From contig NZ_PIZM01000008.1 of assembly GCF_002835465.1 (NCBI RefSeq), forward strand, positions 62,001 through 126,000: 64,000 bases of DNA, given 5' to 3'. The notes under the pieces were generated by a model that saw only the letters and a program-made list of their open reading frames with translations, did no database searches and was not told where the DNA came from. This document shows, piece by piece, positions 9,960-18,648 of this stretch. This DNA is from Psychromonas sp. psych-6C06. Lineage in GTDB: Bacteria > Pseudomonadota > Gammaproteobacteria > Enterobacterales > Psychromonadaceae. Within the stretch, counting starts at the first letter, position 1. Each line of letters starts with the position of its first letter. Both the position numbers and the translations under genes were made by a program.

Positions 9960-11018
9960 TTAAAGTTCAGCGGTTGAGTTTGCATTAGTTAAAAACATCG
10001 CGTCACCATAACTAAAAAAGCGATACTGCTCTTCGATAGCGACCTGATAGGCCTTTTCGATATGTTTTTTTCCTGCGAAGGCACTTACTAACATCAGTAA
10101 TGTTGACTCCGACAAGTGAAAATTAGTCACCATCGCATCAATTAATTGAAACTTATATCCAGGGTAAATAAAAATATCGGTCTCTGCAAAATAGGGCGTG
10201 AGCGGTAACCCTTGAGCAAGTGTTGCCTGTGCAGCACTTTCGATAGAGCGCACTGAAGTAGTACCAACTGCGATAACACGGCCCCCCTTTTGTTTAGTCG
10301 CGATAATTTTATCAACAACTTCTTGAGATACCTGCGCTAATTCACTGTGCATATGATGTTCAAGGACGTTATCAACTTTAACAGGCTGAAAAGTACCAGC
10401 ACCAACGTGCAAGGTAACAAAAGCAAGCTCAGCCCCTTTTTTTTGTATTTTATCTAATATTGTTTGATCGAAATGCAAACCTGCTGTGGGTGCTGCAACA
10501 GCACCCGGGTTTTTATTATAAACAGTTTGGTATCTCTCTTTATCCGCATCTTCGTCCGGTCTGTCGATATAGGGTGGTAATGGCATATGACCAATATTTT
10601 CTAATACCTCTAAAACCGATGATGTATCATCAATACAAATCTCAAATAAAGGGCCTTGACGTTGCACCATCACAGCATCAACTGTGTTTTCTAGGCGTAA
10701 TTTACAACCCGGTTTAGGGGACTTAGAGCTTCGTACGTGAGCAAGAAAGCTTTTATCGTCTATTACGCGTTCGACTAATACTTCAATTTTACCGCCTGTT
10801 TCCTTTTCGCCAAACAAACGTGCGGGTATAACCCGAGTATCATTGAATATGAGAAGGTCATCTGAATTAATTAAATCAATAATATCAGGGAATTGTTGGT
10901 GCTTAATGTCACCCGAAATACCACATAGTGATAATAAACGGCTACCAGTTCGCTCAGCTTTGGGATAACGAGCTATTAATGATTCGGGTAATTGAAAAGA
11001 GAAATCAGAGACTTTCAT
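9960..11018 (-). CDS. queA: S-adenosylmethionine:tRNA ribosyltransferase-isomerase
   Basis: QueA transfers and rearranges the ribosyl group of SAM onto preQ1-tRNA to give epoxyqueuosine. The 352-residue protein begins [11 protein letters not shown] and contains [21 protein letters not shown] and [14 protein letters not shown]. The ATG at 11018 was chosen because GGAAG lies 7-8 bases upstream and the family starts there; the frame is open five codons further. It is the first gene of the queA-tgt-yajC-secD-secF unit. Confidence 0.97.
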   Translation of the reverse strand: MKVSDFSFQLPESLIARYPKAERTGSRLLSLCGISGDIKHQQFPDIIDLINSDDLLIFNDTRVIPARLFGEKETGGKIEVLVERVIDDKSFLAHVRSSKSPKPGCKLRLENTVDAVMVQRQGPLFEICIDDTSSVLEVLENIGHMPLPPYIDRPDEDADKERYQTVYNKNPGAVAAPTAGLHFDQTILDKIQKKGAELAFVTLHVGAGTFQPVKVDNVLEHHMHSELAQVSQEVVDKIIATKQKGGRVIAVGTTSVRSIESAAQATLAQGLPLTPYFAETDIFIYPGYKFQLIDAMVTNFHLSESTLLMLVSAFAGKKHIEKAYQVAIEEQYRFFSYGDAMFLTNANSTAEL

Positions 11019-11114
11019 GAGTAGCTTCCGCAAAATAAAGCGAGGATTATACCCTACTATGAAAGTGGTGCAACTTGATTAGGAGATGAAGATATATGAC
11101 CAGAGGGTTACAAA

Positions 11115-11136
11115 GGGAAGTTGACAACAACTTCCC
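11115..11136 (-). terminator. Hairpin after the DUF4124 gene
   Basis: Nine-base perfect arms at 11115-11123 and 11128-11136 (GGGAAGTTG and complement) enclose a four-base loop, followed on the minus strand by only TTT. It probably ends the DUF4124 transcript before queA. Confidence 0.6.
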
Positions 11137-11156
11137 GAGAGATGCATCAATAAGTC

Positions 11157-11597
11157 TTAACTAATACCAGAAAAACAGCTTTGTGAGTTCCAGTCTTTTT
11201 GACGTTTACTTAGTTCTTGTCGGAATATTTCATCATATACATCTGAATTTTGTTCGATCATGTTTTCAAGTAATGAAATACGTTTAGCAATCCAACGACA
11301 GGTTGGAGATAATTCTTTATATGTCCAATCTTTCTCAGCTATAGAGCGAACGTTTTGAGCAACCGCAGGTAATTGAGCAGGTTGAGTGTTCATGCGAGGA
11401 GCTTCAGGAACATTAGCAACTTCGATGTCGATAGTTGTTAAAAATTCAGCAGCGACAACACTTTCTTTCGGCTTTTTATCGGTGAAATGCATAACACCAT
11501 TGTCATCAACCCAACTGAAAACGGTAGTCGTTGTAGTATTACTATTTGCAATTGGCGAGAAGGCCAAAATTGACAGCATTAATAATATATATTTCAT
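11157..11597 (-). CDS. DUF4124-domain exported protein
   Basis: This small exported protein has 146 residues from the ATG at 11597 (a GTG directly precedes it). A signal peptide covers roughly residues 1-20. The DUF4124 core follows, with V-F-S-W-V-D-D-N-G-V-M-H-F-T-D-K-K-P, a short beta unit common in periplasmic proteins of gammaproteobacteria. The C-terminal half is charged and helical, with two Cys residues (C-R-W and S-C-F) that could form a disulfide. The function is unknown. It lies downstream of phoU on the same strand but 220 bases away, so it is probably a separate unit. Confidence 0.75.
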   Translation of the reverse strand: MKYILLMLSILAFSPIANSNTTTTTVFSWVDDNGVMHFTDKKPKESVVAAEFLTTIDIEVANVPEAPRMNTQPAQLPAVAQNVRSIAEKDWTYKELSPTCRWIAKRISLLENMIEQNSDVYDEIFRQELSKRQKDWNSQSCFSGIS

Positions 11598-11700
11598 CAC
11601 TTCAAATCCCTGAAATTCGTATTTCCTTATGTATTTTGAGCATTATAACCAAGTTAATGTCAAAAAGTAACTATTTTTATGGGGTTAAGGACCTATGAAA

Positions 11701-11735
11701 CGAGAGCTAGTCTGCATTTACACATAAAGCTCTCG
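11701..11735 (-). other. Inverted repeat downstream of phoU
   Basis: Eight-base arms CGAGAGCT (11701-11708) and AGCTCTCG (11728-11735) enclose a 19-base loop, with TTT after it on the minus strand. It may be a weak terminator of the pst-phoU unit; the long loop makes this uncertain. Confidence 0.35.
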
Positions 11736-11818
11736 ACATTATTCTCGCTACGAATTTAGAAATTTTGCTAAAGATACTAAAAAAGTCAATTTAAGCGATG
11801 TGGGTCAAATACTTAGCA

Positions 11819-12526
11819 TTAATCCGCTAATAAAGAATTTAATTCTTCTTCTGTAGCATGTCGTACATCCACCCCTTTTACTAAGTAAACGATATGTTCA
11901 CATAGATTTTGGCATCGGTCCCCGATTCTCTCAATTGAGCGTGCAGAAGCCAGTACCTTTAAAATAAAGGGAATAGAACGGGGATCTTCCATCATGAAAG
12001 TCATTAACTCACGAAGTATACTTTCATATTGACGATTTACTTTTTTATCCTCGTTGTGAATTTCGATTGCTGCTTTTAAATCTAAACGTGTAAACGCGTC
12101 TAATGAGTTATGAAGCATTTTTAATACAATTTGCCCCATATTTTCTAGACCAATCAAAGATGGTACTTCTTTATCATGATTTTCAATAACCATTGATGCG
12201 ATACCAGCAACACCATCACCGATGCGTTCGAGTTCAGTGATGCTTTTCATAATGGTTAAAATTAAACGTAAATCACTTGCGGCTGGTTGACGCTTAGCGA
12301 TGATACGTGAACATTCACGGTCAACATTAGACTCAAACTGATTAACTTCTTTATCTTTACTAATCACTTTTTTAGCCAATTCGACATTATTCTCTGCCAT
12401 CGAGGCCAATACATCGTTCAATTGTTGCTCTATTAGGCCGCCCATTTGCATAACTTGATTTCGAACACTCTCTAACTCAGTGTTAAACTGCCCAGAGATA
12501 TGACGATTAATATTTGATGCTTCCAT
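11819..12526 (-). CDS. phoU: Phosphate signalling protein PhoU
   Basis: PhoU is a peripheral cytoplasmic protein that links Pst transporter activity to the PhoR/PhoB two-component system, repressing the Pho regulon when phosphate is plentiful. The 235-residue protein has the two three-helix-bundle repeats, each with an E-R-I-G-D motif (E-L-E-R-I-G-D-G-V near 95, S-I-E-R-I-G-D-R-C near 205). AGGA precedes the ATG. It is the last gene of the pst unit, separated from pstB by 159 bases with two hairpins. Confidence 0.97.
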   Translation of the reverse strand: MEASNINRHISGQFNTELESVRNQVMQMGGLIEQQLNDVLASMAENNVELAKKVISKDKEVNQFESNVDRECSRIIAKRQPAASDLRLILTIMKSITELERIGDGVAGIASMVIENHDKEVPSLIGLENMGQIVLKMLHNSLDAFTRLDLKAAIEIHNEDKKVNRQYESILRELMTFMMEDPRSIPFILKVLASARSIERIGDRCQNLCEHIVYLVKGVDVRHATEEELNSLLAD

Positions 12527-12604
12527 TGTATTTTCCTTTCCTAATTCTTTTTAAGATCACGTTAAAGTATAACTATTCAGAACTAAGTCATTTATGCTTA
12601 GTTC

Positions 12605-12671
12605 AAGAAAAAGTGCACTTTAGTTTGCCTAAATGTGCATTTTTCGACGCCAAAATAAGTTTAATGGCGTC
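12605..12671 (-). terminator. Two hairpins between pstB and phoU
   Basis: In reading order on the minus strand, the first hairpin has arms GACGCCA/TGGCGTC (12646-12671) and no T-run. The second has imperfect ten-base arms around GTGCACTTTA (12613-12640) followed by TTTTTC. The second resembles a leaky terminator and could reduce phoU expression relative to pstCAB; the first may protect the pstB 3' end. Confidence 0.55.
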
Positions 12672-12685
12672 GCCTTGAACTGTTA

Positions 12686-13498
12686 TTAGCCATAACGGCC
12701 AGTAATGTAGTCTTCTGTCTGCTTCTCTTTTGGTGCTGTAAAGAGCGTATTAGTGTCAGAGTACTCAATCAGCTTACCCATATACATAAAGGCAGTTTGA
12801 TCAGAAACACGTGCAGCTTGTTGCATGTTATGAGTAACAATAACAACCGTAAATTTAGACTTTAGTTCAGTGATTAACTCTTCGATTGTTAATGTAGATA
12901 TTGGGTCTAATGCAGACGTTGGTTCATCTAGCAAAAGCACTTCAGGTCCAATTGCAATAGCGCGAGCAATTACAAGACGTTGTTGCTGACCACCTGACAA
13001 ACCAAAAGCATTATCATGTAAACGGTCTTTTACTTCATTCCATAACGCGGCACTTCGTAGTGATGTCTCAGCAGCCTCGTCTAATACACGACGATCTTTA
13101 ATGCCTTGCAAACGCAGACCATAAACTACATTTTCGTAAATAGACTTAGGAAAGGGGTTTGGTCTCTGGAAAACCATGCCAACACGACGACGTAATGCGG
13201 CTACATCAACTGATTTATCATAAATATTAGTCCCTTGTAGTTCAATATTGCCATCTACACGACAAATATCTACCAGGTCATTCATACGGTTGATACAACG
13301 TAATAGTGTTGATTTACCACAACCTGAAGGACCGATAAAGGCAGTTACTTTACCCTTTGGTATCTTCATCGACACATCGAATAGCGCTTGTTTATCGCCG
13401 TAATATAAATCTAAATTTTTAATTTCTAGTGCTGTTTTATCTGCACTCAAATGTGTTAGTACATCTTTTTCACTTGTTGACTTTGGTAATGTGATCAT
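12686..13498 (-). CDS. pstB: Phosphate ABC transporter ATP-binding protein PstB
   Basis: PstB is the ATPase of the high-affinity phosphate importer. The 270-residue protein has Walker [10 protein letters not shown]-loop V-F-Q-R-P-N-P-F-P (family-specific), signature L-S-G-G-Q-Q-Q-R, Walker [12 protein letters not shown] and the H-loop [10 protein letters not shown]. All motifs are intact. The short N-terminal tail of about 20 residues is normal for the family. It follows pstA by 56 bases. Confidence 0.97.
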   Translation of the reverse strand: MITLPKSTSEKDVLTHLSADKTALEIKNLDLYYGDKQALFDVSMKIPKGKVTAFIGPSGCGKSTLLRCINRMNDLVDICRVDGNIELQGTNIYDKSVDVAALRRRVGMVFQRPNPFPKSIYENVVYGLRLQGIKDRRVLDEAAETSLRSAALWNEVKDRLHDNAFGLSGGQQQRLVIARAIAIGPEVLLLDEPTSALDPISTLTIEELITELKSKFTVVIVTHNMQQAARVSDQTAFMYMGKLIEYSDTNTLFTAPKEKQTEDYITGRYG

Positions 13499-13554
13499 CT
13501 TTTTTTCCTACTAATTCTTTATATTTATCTTGTAATTTTGTGTGCAAGTTTGAT

Positions 13555-15213
13555 TTAGTGCTCTAAAGCACGGTATTTTTCGCGTAAGCTATTACGGATA
13601 CCGATGGCAGCTAAGTTCAAACCAATAATAACGGTTACTAATAAAAATGAGGTTGCGTAAACCAGTGGGCGTGCGGCCTCAACATTCGGGCTTTGGAAAC
13701 CAACATCATAAATATGGAAACCTAAATGCATGAACTTACGTTCTAAATGTAGGTATGGAAAGTTTCCATCAACTGGTAATGTTGGCGCCATTTTTACTAC
13801 ACCAACAAGCATCAATGGAGCAACTTCTCCGGCAGCACGTGCAACCGCTAAAATAAGACCAGTCATGATCGCAGGACTTGCCATTGGCACAATGATACGC
13901 CATAACGTTTCTGATTTTGTTGCACCTAATGCTAATGAACCTTCACGCAATGAACTTGGGATACGACTTAACCCTTCTTCGGTTGATACAATAACAACTG
14001 GTAGCGTTAAGATAGCTAAGGTTAATGCAGACCATAATACGCCCGGTGAACCAAATGTTGGCGATGGCAATGCTTCAGGATATAAGAGTTGGTCAATACT
14101 GCCACCAACAATATATACAAAGAAACCTAAACCAAATACACCATATACAATTGAAGGTACACCCGCTAAGTTAATCACGGCGATACGAATAAACTTAGTA
14201 ATTGTATTTTTAGGCGCATACTCATGAAGGTAAATAGCGGCAACAACACCAAAGGGAGTCACGATTACCGCCATTAGCATTACCATAAACACAGTACCAA
14301 AAATAGCAGGGAATACACCACCTTCTGTATTAGCTTCTCGTGGATCGTCACTAACAAATTTTGCAGTCTGATGGAACCAATGTTGTATCTTCTCAATAAA
14401 TGTCATTTTATTTGGTAGGTAGAAATCTAATACCTTAGCCATTGGCATTACAACATTACGTCCGGTCATATCTGTTATCACAACAGCATCTCTTTGCGCT
14501 TCTGTACGATAGGCAAAAAGTTCCTTTTCTAATACTAGATACTCATCGCGTAACGCTTGAGCCTGTCCATCAAGTTCAACTAATGCTTCAGCAGTTAACT
14601 GCCCTTCTAAATCAAGCTTACGTTTTTTAAGACGAATTCGCTCAAGATCAAAGTTAATACGTCCAATATCACCCTTCAATAGATCATTTTCTTTATCTTT
14701 AAGTGCTTTAGTAACCGCAAGTCGTGCTTCAAGCTCAGCTTCAAGCGCCTCTCCTGTTATTGGCAACACAACACCATTTTCTTGAATCTCTTTGATGTAG
14801 CCATAGAAGTTACCGTTCTTAGTTCGCTCTAATACGACAATATCACTTGGGATATGCTTTTCGACGATAACCGTTTCGAGTACCCACTGAAAATCCAGAT
14901 CAACATATTCTCTGTTACCCACTTTTATCAAGTAACGCTCTAACGTATCACCGCGATTTTCAAGGCCAGCAATACCAGCCTCTTTAAGTTGTTGCTTTAG
15001 TACGGTTTCGCTGTCATAAATTTCACCAATCACATTCATATGGTTGCCCTGCGCATCGAGCATATCAAACTCATATACCGTCGCAGGCCAGAAGAAGCTT
15101 AAGCCTCTCCAACCAATCAGAACAAACAAGCCGATCACCATGATCAAACTTAAACTCACTGCACCACCGGTCATCCATATCCATGGGGTACCCGATTTAA
15201 ACCACTTATTCAT
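13555..15213 (-). CDS. pstA: Phosphate ABC transporter permease PstA, long form
   Basis: This is the second permease of the Pst complex. At 552 residues it is nearly twice the E. coli length (296). Residues 15-37 form a membrane helix, followed by about 250 residues of extracytoplasmic region with a strongly charged, coiled-coil-like stretch (about 165-245). The usual permease (300-545) then follows, with the conserved A-A-G-E-V-A-P-L-M loop and A-I-Y-L-H-E-Y-A. The long form is familiar in Vibrio, Shewanella and related genera. The role of the extra domain is unknown; since PstC is also enlarged, the two may pair outside the membrane. Confidence 0.94.
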   Translation of the reverse strand: MNKWFKSGTPWIWMTGGAVSLSLIMVIGLFVLIGWRGLSFFWPATVYEFDMLDAQGNHMNVIGEIYDSETVLKQQLKEAGIAGLENRGDTLERYLIKVGNREYVDLDFQWVLETVIVEKHIPSDIVVLERTKNGNFYGYIKEIQENGVVLPITGEALEAELEARLAVTKALKDKENDLLKGDIGRINFDLERIRLKKRKLDLEGQLTAEALVELDGQAQALRDEYLVLEKELFAYRTEAQRDAVVITDMTGRNVVMPMAKVLDFYLPNKMTFIEKIQHWFHQTAKFVSDDPREANTEGGVFPAIFGTVFMVMLMAVIVTPFGVVAAIYLHEYAPKNTITKFIRIAVINLAGVPSIVYGVFGLGFFVYIVGGSIDQLLYPEALPSPTFGSPGVLWSALTLAILTLPVVIVSTEEGLSRIPSSLREGSLALGATKSETLWRIIVPMASPAIMTGLILAVARAAGEVAPLMLVGVVKMAPTLPVDGNFPYLHLERKFMHLGFHIYDVGFQSPNVEAARPLVYATSFLLVTVIIGLNLAAIGIRNSLREKYRALEH

Positions 15214-15273
15214 AAAATTTCCTATTAACAGACATTACTGCTATGACTTAACAATTTGGTTGCTTGTATTACG

Positions 15274-17499
15274 TTACAGACTTGAATATTTTTCACGTAA
15301 ACGTTGACGTACCAATTCAGCCACCGTATTAAATACAAAGGTGAACAGGAACAATACAAAAGCAGCTAAAAACAGTACGCGGTAGTGTGAACTTCCTACT
15401 TCAGACTCTGGCATTTCCACCGCAATATTTGCCGATAGAGAGCGCATCCCTTCAAAGATGTTCCAATCCATAATTGGCGTATTACCCGTAGCCATTAGTA
15501 CAATCATTGTTTCACCAACAGCGCGTCCAGTTCCCATCATTACAGCAGAGAAAATACCTGGACTTGCTGTTAAAATTACAACTTTGGCGAGTGTCTGCCA
15601 TGGTGTAGCACCCAATGCTAATGAGCCCATAGTTAGACTTTTAGGAACACTGAATATCGCATCCTCTGCAATTGAGTAGATAGTTGGAATAACAGCAAAT
15701 CCCATCGCAATACCAACAATTAATGAGTTACGTTGATCAAAGTTAATACCTAACTCATTAGTCAGATACATACGTGTATCACCATTAAACAGCCACAATT
15801 CTAATGTATCGCTAAAACTCATTGAGATGTAGCCAGCAAATAGTAATACCGGTAGCAGAATCAGAGGGTGAAAGCCTTCTGGTATAGCTTCCTTGAATGA
15901 TTTAGGTAATAACGTCCAAAGCATCGCGGTTGCTAAGATACTTAACGGTAAAGTGAGCAACAATAATATAATGCCCGGTAATTGATTCTCAATCAGGGGC
16001 GCCAACCATAAACCAGCAAGGAAACCTAGTATTACAGTTGGTAATGCTTCCATAATTTCAACTGTTGGTTTGACATATGAGCGAATCGCTGGCGACATAA
16101 AGTATGCCGTATATACAGCACCAGAAATAGCGATTGGCACCGCAAATAACATTGCGTAGAAAGCCGCTTTAATGGTACCAAAAGAGATTGGCACTAAGCT
16201 CATTTTAGCTTCGAAGTCGTCACTTGCTGATGTTGACTGCCAAAGGTAACTTGCCTCAGGATAACCTTCGTACCAAACCTTCTGCCAAAGAGCAGACCAT
16301 GTCACTTCAGGGTGTTCATTGTCTAGTTTATATAATGTAACTTGTTTAGCATCTGCGACTAGCAGAGCATTGGCACGTGGCGAGAAAGCAACAGCAAGGT
16401 TTTGATTATCGCTTACTTTTTCATGCAGTAAACGGGTATCGCCAGTGGTATGGAAAATTGATAAGTACCCCTGTTGATCAGTCGTTAGGAAACCTTTTCT
16501 AAAGTACTCTGGCACGATATCAGCAACGCTTTCTTCTGCTGTAAAGTCCCTGATAAATGTGAAGGTACGTTGGTTATCTTTTAACACTTCAAACCATTGA
16601 CTCACCACGCCATTATCATTTGCAACGATCAAAGAGCTTGCACCGGTTAATAACTGGATATCTGTGACATGGGTATTTGGCGCATTAATGGGTAATGCAG
16701 ATTTAAGACTGATATCGTTACTATCCGAAACATCGTAAACTAAAAGGTCGTTATTAGCGCGAATGAAGAGATTTTTTAAATCGGGACTTAACAGCATTTG
16801 TGAAACGTTGTTTGGTAATGAAGGCAATTCAACAAGCTCAGGCTCCCATACAACCTCTTCCGTCATCATATCTTCTGTCGCAGTTAAAAAAAGCATCAAT
16901 CCACGATTATCGCTAGTAATTGCAGCAATAGCACCGGCTTCATCTGTGATCTCAAAACTAGCGACAGTAATTGCTTTACCTTGAGGATCAATGTCGATAG
17001 ATTCTTCACCAAGCGGGTAAGATATACGAGGAGTGATTAGACGCTTGTCATCAGGGTAAGTAGTGTCAAATTCAGGTTTAAAGATGACCACTTGCCCAGC
17101 ATCATTACTTAAAAGATGAGTATTATGACCTGGTGAAGATTGCGCAAACGCAATGGGATTTTCGAGTATAGTTTTAGATAGCAGCAACTCACCTAAATCA
17201 TGCTCACGTAAAGAGTAAAATGAGATAATACCTTGTTCATTGATCTGGTAACTAACATCATTTTGTTCATCAAGTCCAAGAGCATATATTTGCTCACTCT
17301 TATTCTGTGTGAACTGACGTTCGACTTCGATGCTTACCGGTGCAAAAATAGGTAAAACTACGTAGAGTAAGTAACCAAATATAAGCAGTAGCGTCACTAA
17401 TACAAGTGCTCCACCACTACTAATACTGTACTTAACTAGTTTATCTTTGATAACACGCTTTTGATTGGCGCGTAATCGATTTGACAAATCGCTTTGCAT
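15274..17499 (-). CDS. pstC: Phosphate ABC transporter permease PstC, long form
   Basis: This is the first permease of the Pst complex and the first gene of pstC-pstA-pstB-phoU. At 741 residues it is more than twice the E. coli length (319). After a helix (about 28-52) comes a periplasmic region of roughly 380 residues with repeated strand patterns resembling a beta-propeller (for example L-L-S-N-D-A-G-Q-V-V and I-V-A-N-D-N-G-V-V). The permease starts near 440 and includes the conserved E-A-L-P-T-V-I-L-G-F-L-A-G and G-R-A-V-G-E-T-M-I-V motifs. A Pho box lies 47-64 bases upstream of the ATG. No pstS adjoins it, so the binding protein must be encoded elsewhere. Confidence 0.94.
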   Translation of the reverse strand: MQSDLSNRLRANQKRVIKDKLVKYSISSGGALVLVTLLLIFGYLLYVVLPIFAPVSIEVERQFTQNKSEQIYALGLDEQNDVSYQINEQGIISFYSLREHDLGELLLSKTILENPIAFAQSSPGHNTHLLSNDAGQVVIFKPEFDTTYPDDKRLITPRISYPLGEESIDIDPQGKAITVASFEITDEAGAIAAITSDNRGLMLFLTATEDMMTEEVVWEPELVELPSLPNNVSQMLLSPDLKNLFIRANNDLLVYDVSDSNDISLKSALPINAPNTHVTDIQLLTGASSLIVANDNGVVSQWFEVLKDNQRTFTFIRDFTAEESVADIVPEYFRKGFLTTDQQGYLSIFHTTGDTRLLHEKVSDNQNLAVAFSPRANALLVADAKQVTLYKLDNEHPEVTWSALWQKVWYEGYPEASYLWQSTSASDDFEAKMSLVPISFGTIKAAFYAMLFAVPIAISGAVYTAYFMSPAIRSYVKPTVEIMEALPTVILGFLAGLWLAPLIENQLPGIILLLLTLPLSILATAMLWTLLPKSFKEAIPEGFHPLILLPVLLFAGYISMSFSDTLELWLFNGDTRMYLTNELGINFDQRNSLIVGIAMGFAVIPTIYSIAEDAIFSVPKSLTMGSLALGATPWQTLAKVVILTASPGIFSAVMMGTGRAVGETMIVLMATGNTPIMDWNIFEGMRSLSANIAVEMPESEVGSSHYRVLFLAAFVLFLFTFVFNTVAELVRQRLREKYSSL

Positions 17500-17545
17500 T
17501 AAAACTCTCCAATGTTATTGATGGAGGAGAGTATATTGCGCTTTT

Positions 17546-17563
17546 GTGACAGTTATATTACAG
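17546..17563 (-). promoter_or_regulatory. Pho box (PhoB site) upstream of pstC
   Basis: On the minus strand the site reads CTGTAATATAACTGTCAC. It matches the E. coli Pho box (two CTGTCA-type 7-mers spaced by an AT-rich 4-mer) at all but one of the conserved positions. A further TGTGACA-like half site lies directly upstream. The place, just ahead of pstC, predicts phosphate-starvation control of the whole unit. Confidence 0.85.
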
Positions 17564-17593
17564 GTGTCACAATTGTGTTAATTGTCGCTATTT

Positions 17594-18526
17594 TTAAAGC
17601 GGTTTTAGTTTCCCTTTTGCATCAGAAAGCTTTGAGTAACCCTTTGTAGCCATAAAGTGCTTAAGTTCTGCTTCAATTCGTTGAAAACATCCTTCCCCTT
17701 CTTTTTCAAAACAGGTCGCAATCTGTACCGCATCCGCTCCAGCAAGTAAGTATTCGAAGGCATCGATACCCGTTTTAATACCGCCAACGCCAATGATTTG
17801 AATATCGTCAGATAATAATTCCCGAAAAGCACGTACGTTAGCAAGGCCAATGGGTTTAATATAATCACCACATAAACCACCAAAACCACCTTTTGGCTTA
17901 ATGATAGGAGATTCCGTTTCAGGGTCAATAATGAGCGTATTACCAATAGAGTTAACACAGGTAATAAATTTTACAGGAAATTTGTTTAATATTTCAGCCA
18001 TTGCAACAAAATGCGACATATCGAAATAAGGAGCAAGTTTAATACCTAAAGGTTTATCACCTAATACAGTGAGTGCTTGCAGCGCACTCTCTACTTGAGA
18101 AAAATCATAAGCAACTTGTGCTTTACCTGGAATATTTGGGCATGAAAAGTTAACTTCTATTAAATCGATATCACTGTTTTGGAATGCACTCACCATTTCA
18201 ATATTATCTTCAATGCTAAAACCAGAGATACTAACAACAACTGGCTTACCAAGCCTCTTAAGTTTTGGAACCATTTCAAGATAAGCTTTATAGCCAAGGT
18301 TGGGTAATCCCATAGATTGGATTGAGCCTAACGGTAAATCGCTATAACGTGGCTCAGGGTTACCTTCACGAAAAGAAATCGTACAAGATTTAGTGACAAT
18401 AGCGGCAGAGTTAGACTGACCGATTACTTCGAGTTCTTCCCAAGTAGTACATTTAGGCCCAGAAGCATTCATTAAATAACTACTAAGGTTAATACCCGCA
18501 ATTGATGTTGATAGATCTACACGCAT
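17594..18526 (-). CDS. Dihydroorotate dehydrogenase, class 1A type
   Basis: This 310-residue soluble FMN protein resembles the fumarate-dependent class 1A enzyme of Lactococcus lactis (PyrDA) much more than the membrane-bound class 2 PyrD of E. coli. Marks include N-A-S-G-P near residue 20, the catalytic loop N-F-S-C-P-N-I-P-G-K (Cys129 as base; class 2 enzymes use Ser), I-K-L-A-P-Y-F-D, N-S-I-G-N and the phosphate-binding G-V-G-G-I-K-T-G. All key residues are present, so it is likely active on dihydroorotate. A role in a different dihydropyrimidine reaction cannot be excluded. GGAG lies before the ATG. It sits upstream of pstC on the same strand but outside the Pho-box unit. Confidence 0.85.
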   Translation of the reverse strand: MRVDLSTSIAGINLSSYLMNASGPKCTTWEELEVIGQSNSAAIVTKSCTISFREGNPEPRYSDLPLGSIQSMGLPNLGYKAYLEMVPKLKRLGKPVVVSISGFSIEDNIEMVSAFQNSDIDLIEVNFSCPNIPGKAQVAYDFSQVESALQALTVLGDKPLGIKLAPYFDMSHFVAMAEILNKFPVKFITCVNSIGNTLIIDPETESPIIKPKGGFGGLCGDYIKPIGLANVRAFRELLSDDIQIIGVGGIKTGIDAFEYLLAGADAVQIATCFEKEGEGCFQRIEAELKHFMATKGYSKLSDAKGKLKPL

Positions 18527-18592
18527 TTCATTCTCCGATGTTTAATTTCGGCACAGTGTAATACAGATCACATTTTTCAATTTGATTAGAAA

Positions 18593-18622
18593 CAAAAAAG
18601 CCAATCAATTGATTGGCTTTTA
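18593..18622 (-). terminator. Intrinsic terminator of the aminotransferase gene
   Basis: Eleven-base perfect arms (AAAAGCCAATC and complement) around AATT, at 18596-18606 and 18611-18621, are followed on the minus strand by a run of T. It separates the aminotransferase from the dihydroorotate dehydrogenase gene. Confidence 0.88.
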
Positions 18623-18648
18623 TAAAGAATTTAATACGTTACATAGAA

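Noticed and set aside
13730-14227. 165-codon open frame on the plus strand
   Set aside because: It is antisense to pstA and rich in Thr, Pro and Asn with no family pattern; it mirrors the permease codons.
17605-17958. 117-codon minus-strand frame
   Set aside because: It is an out-of-frame shadow inside the dihydroorotate dehydrogenase gene.
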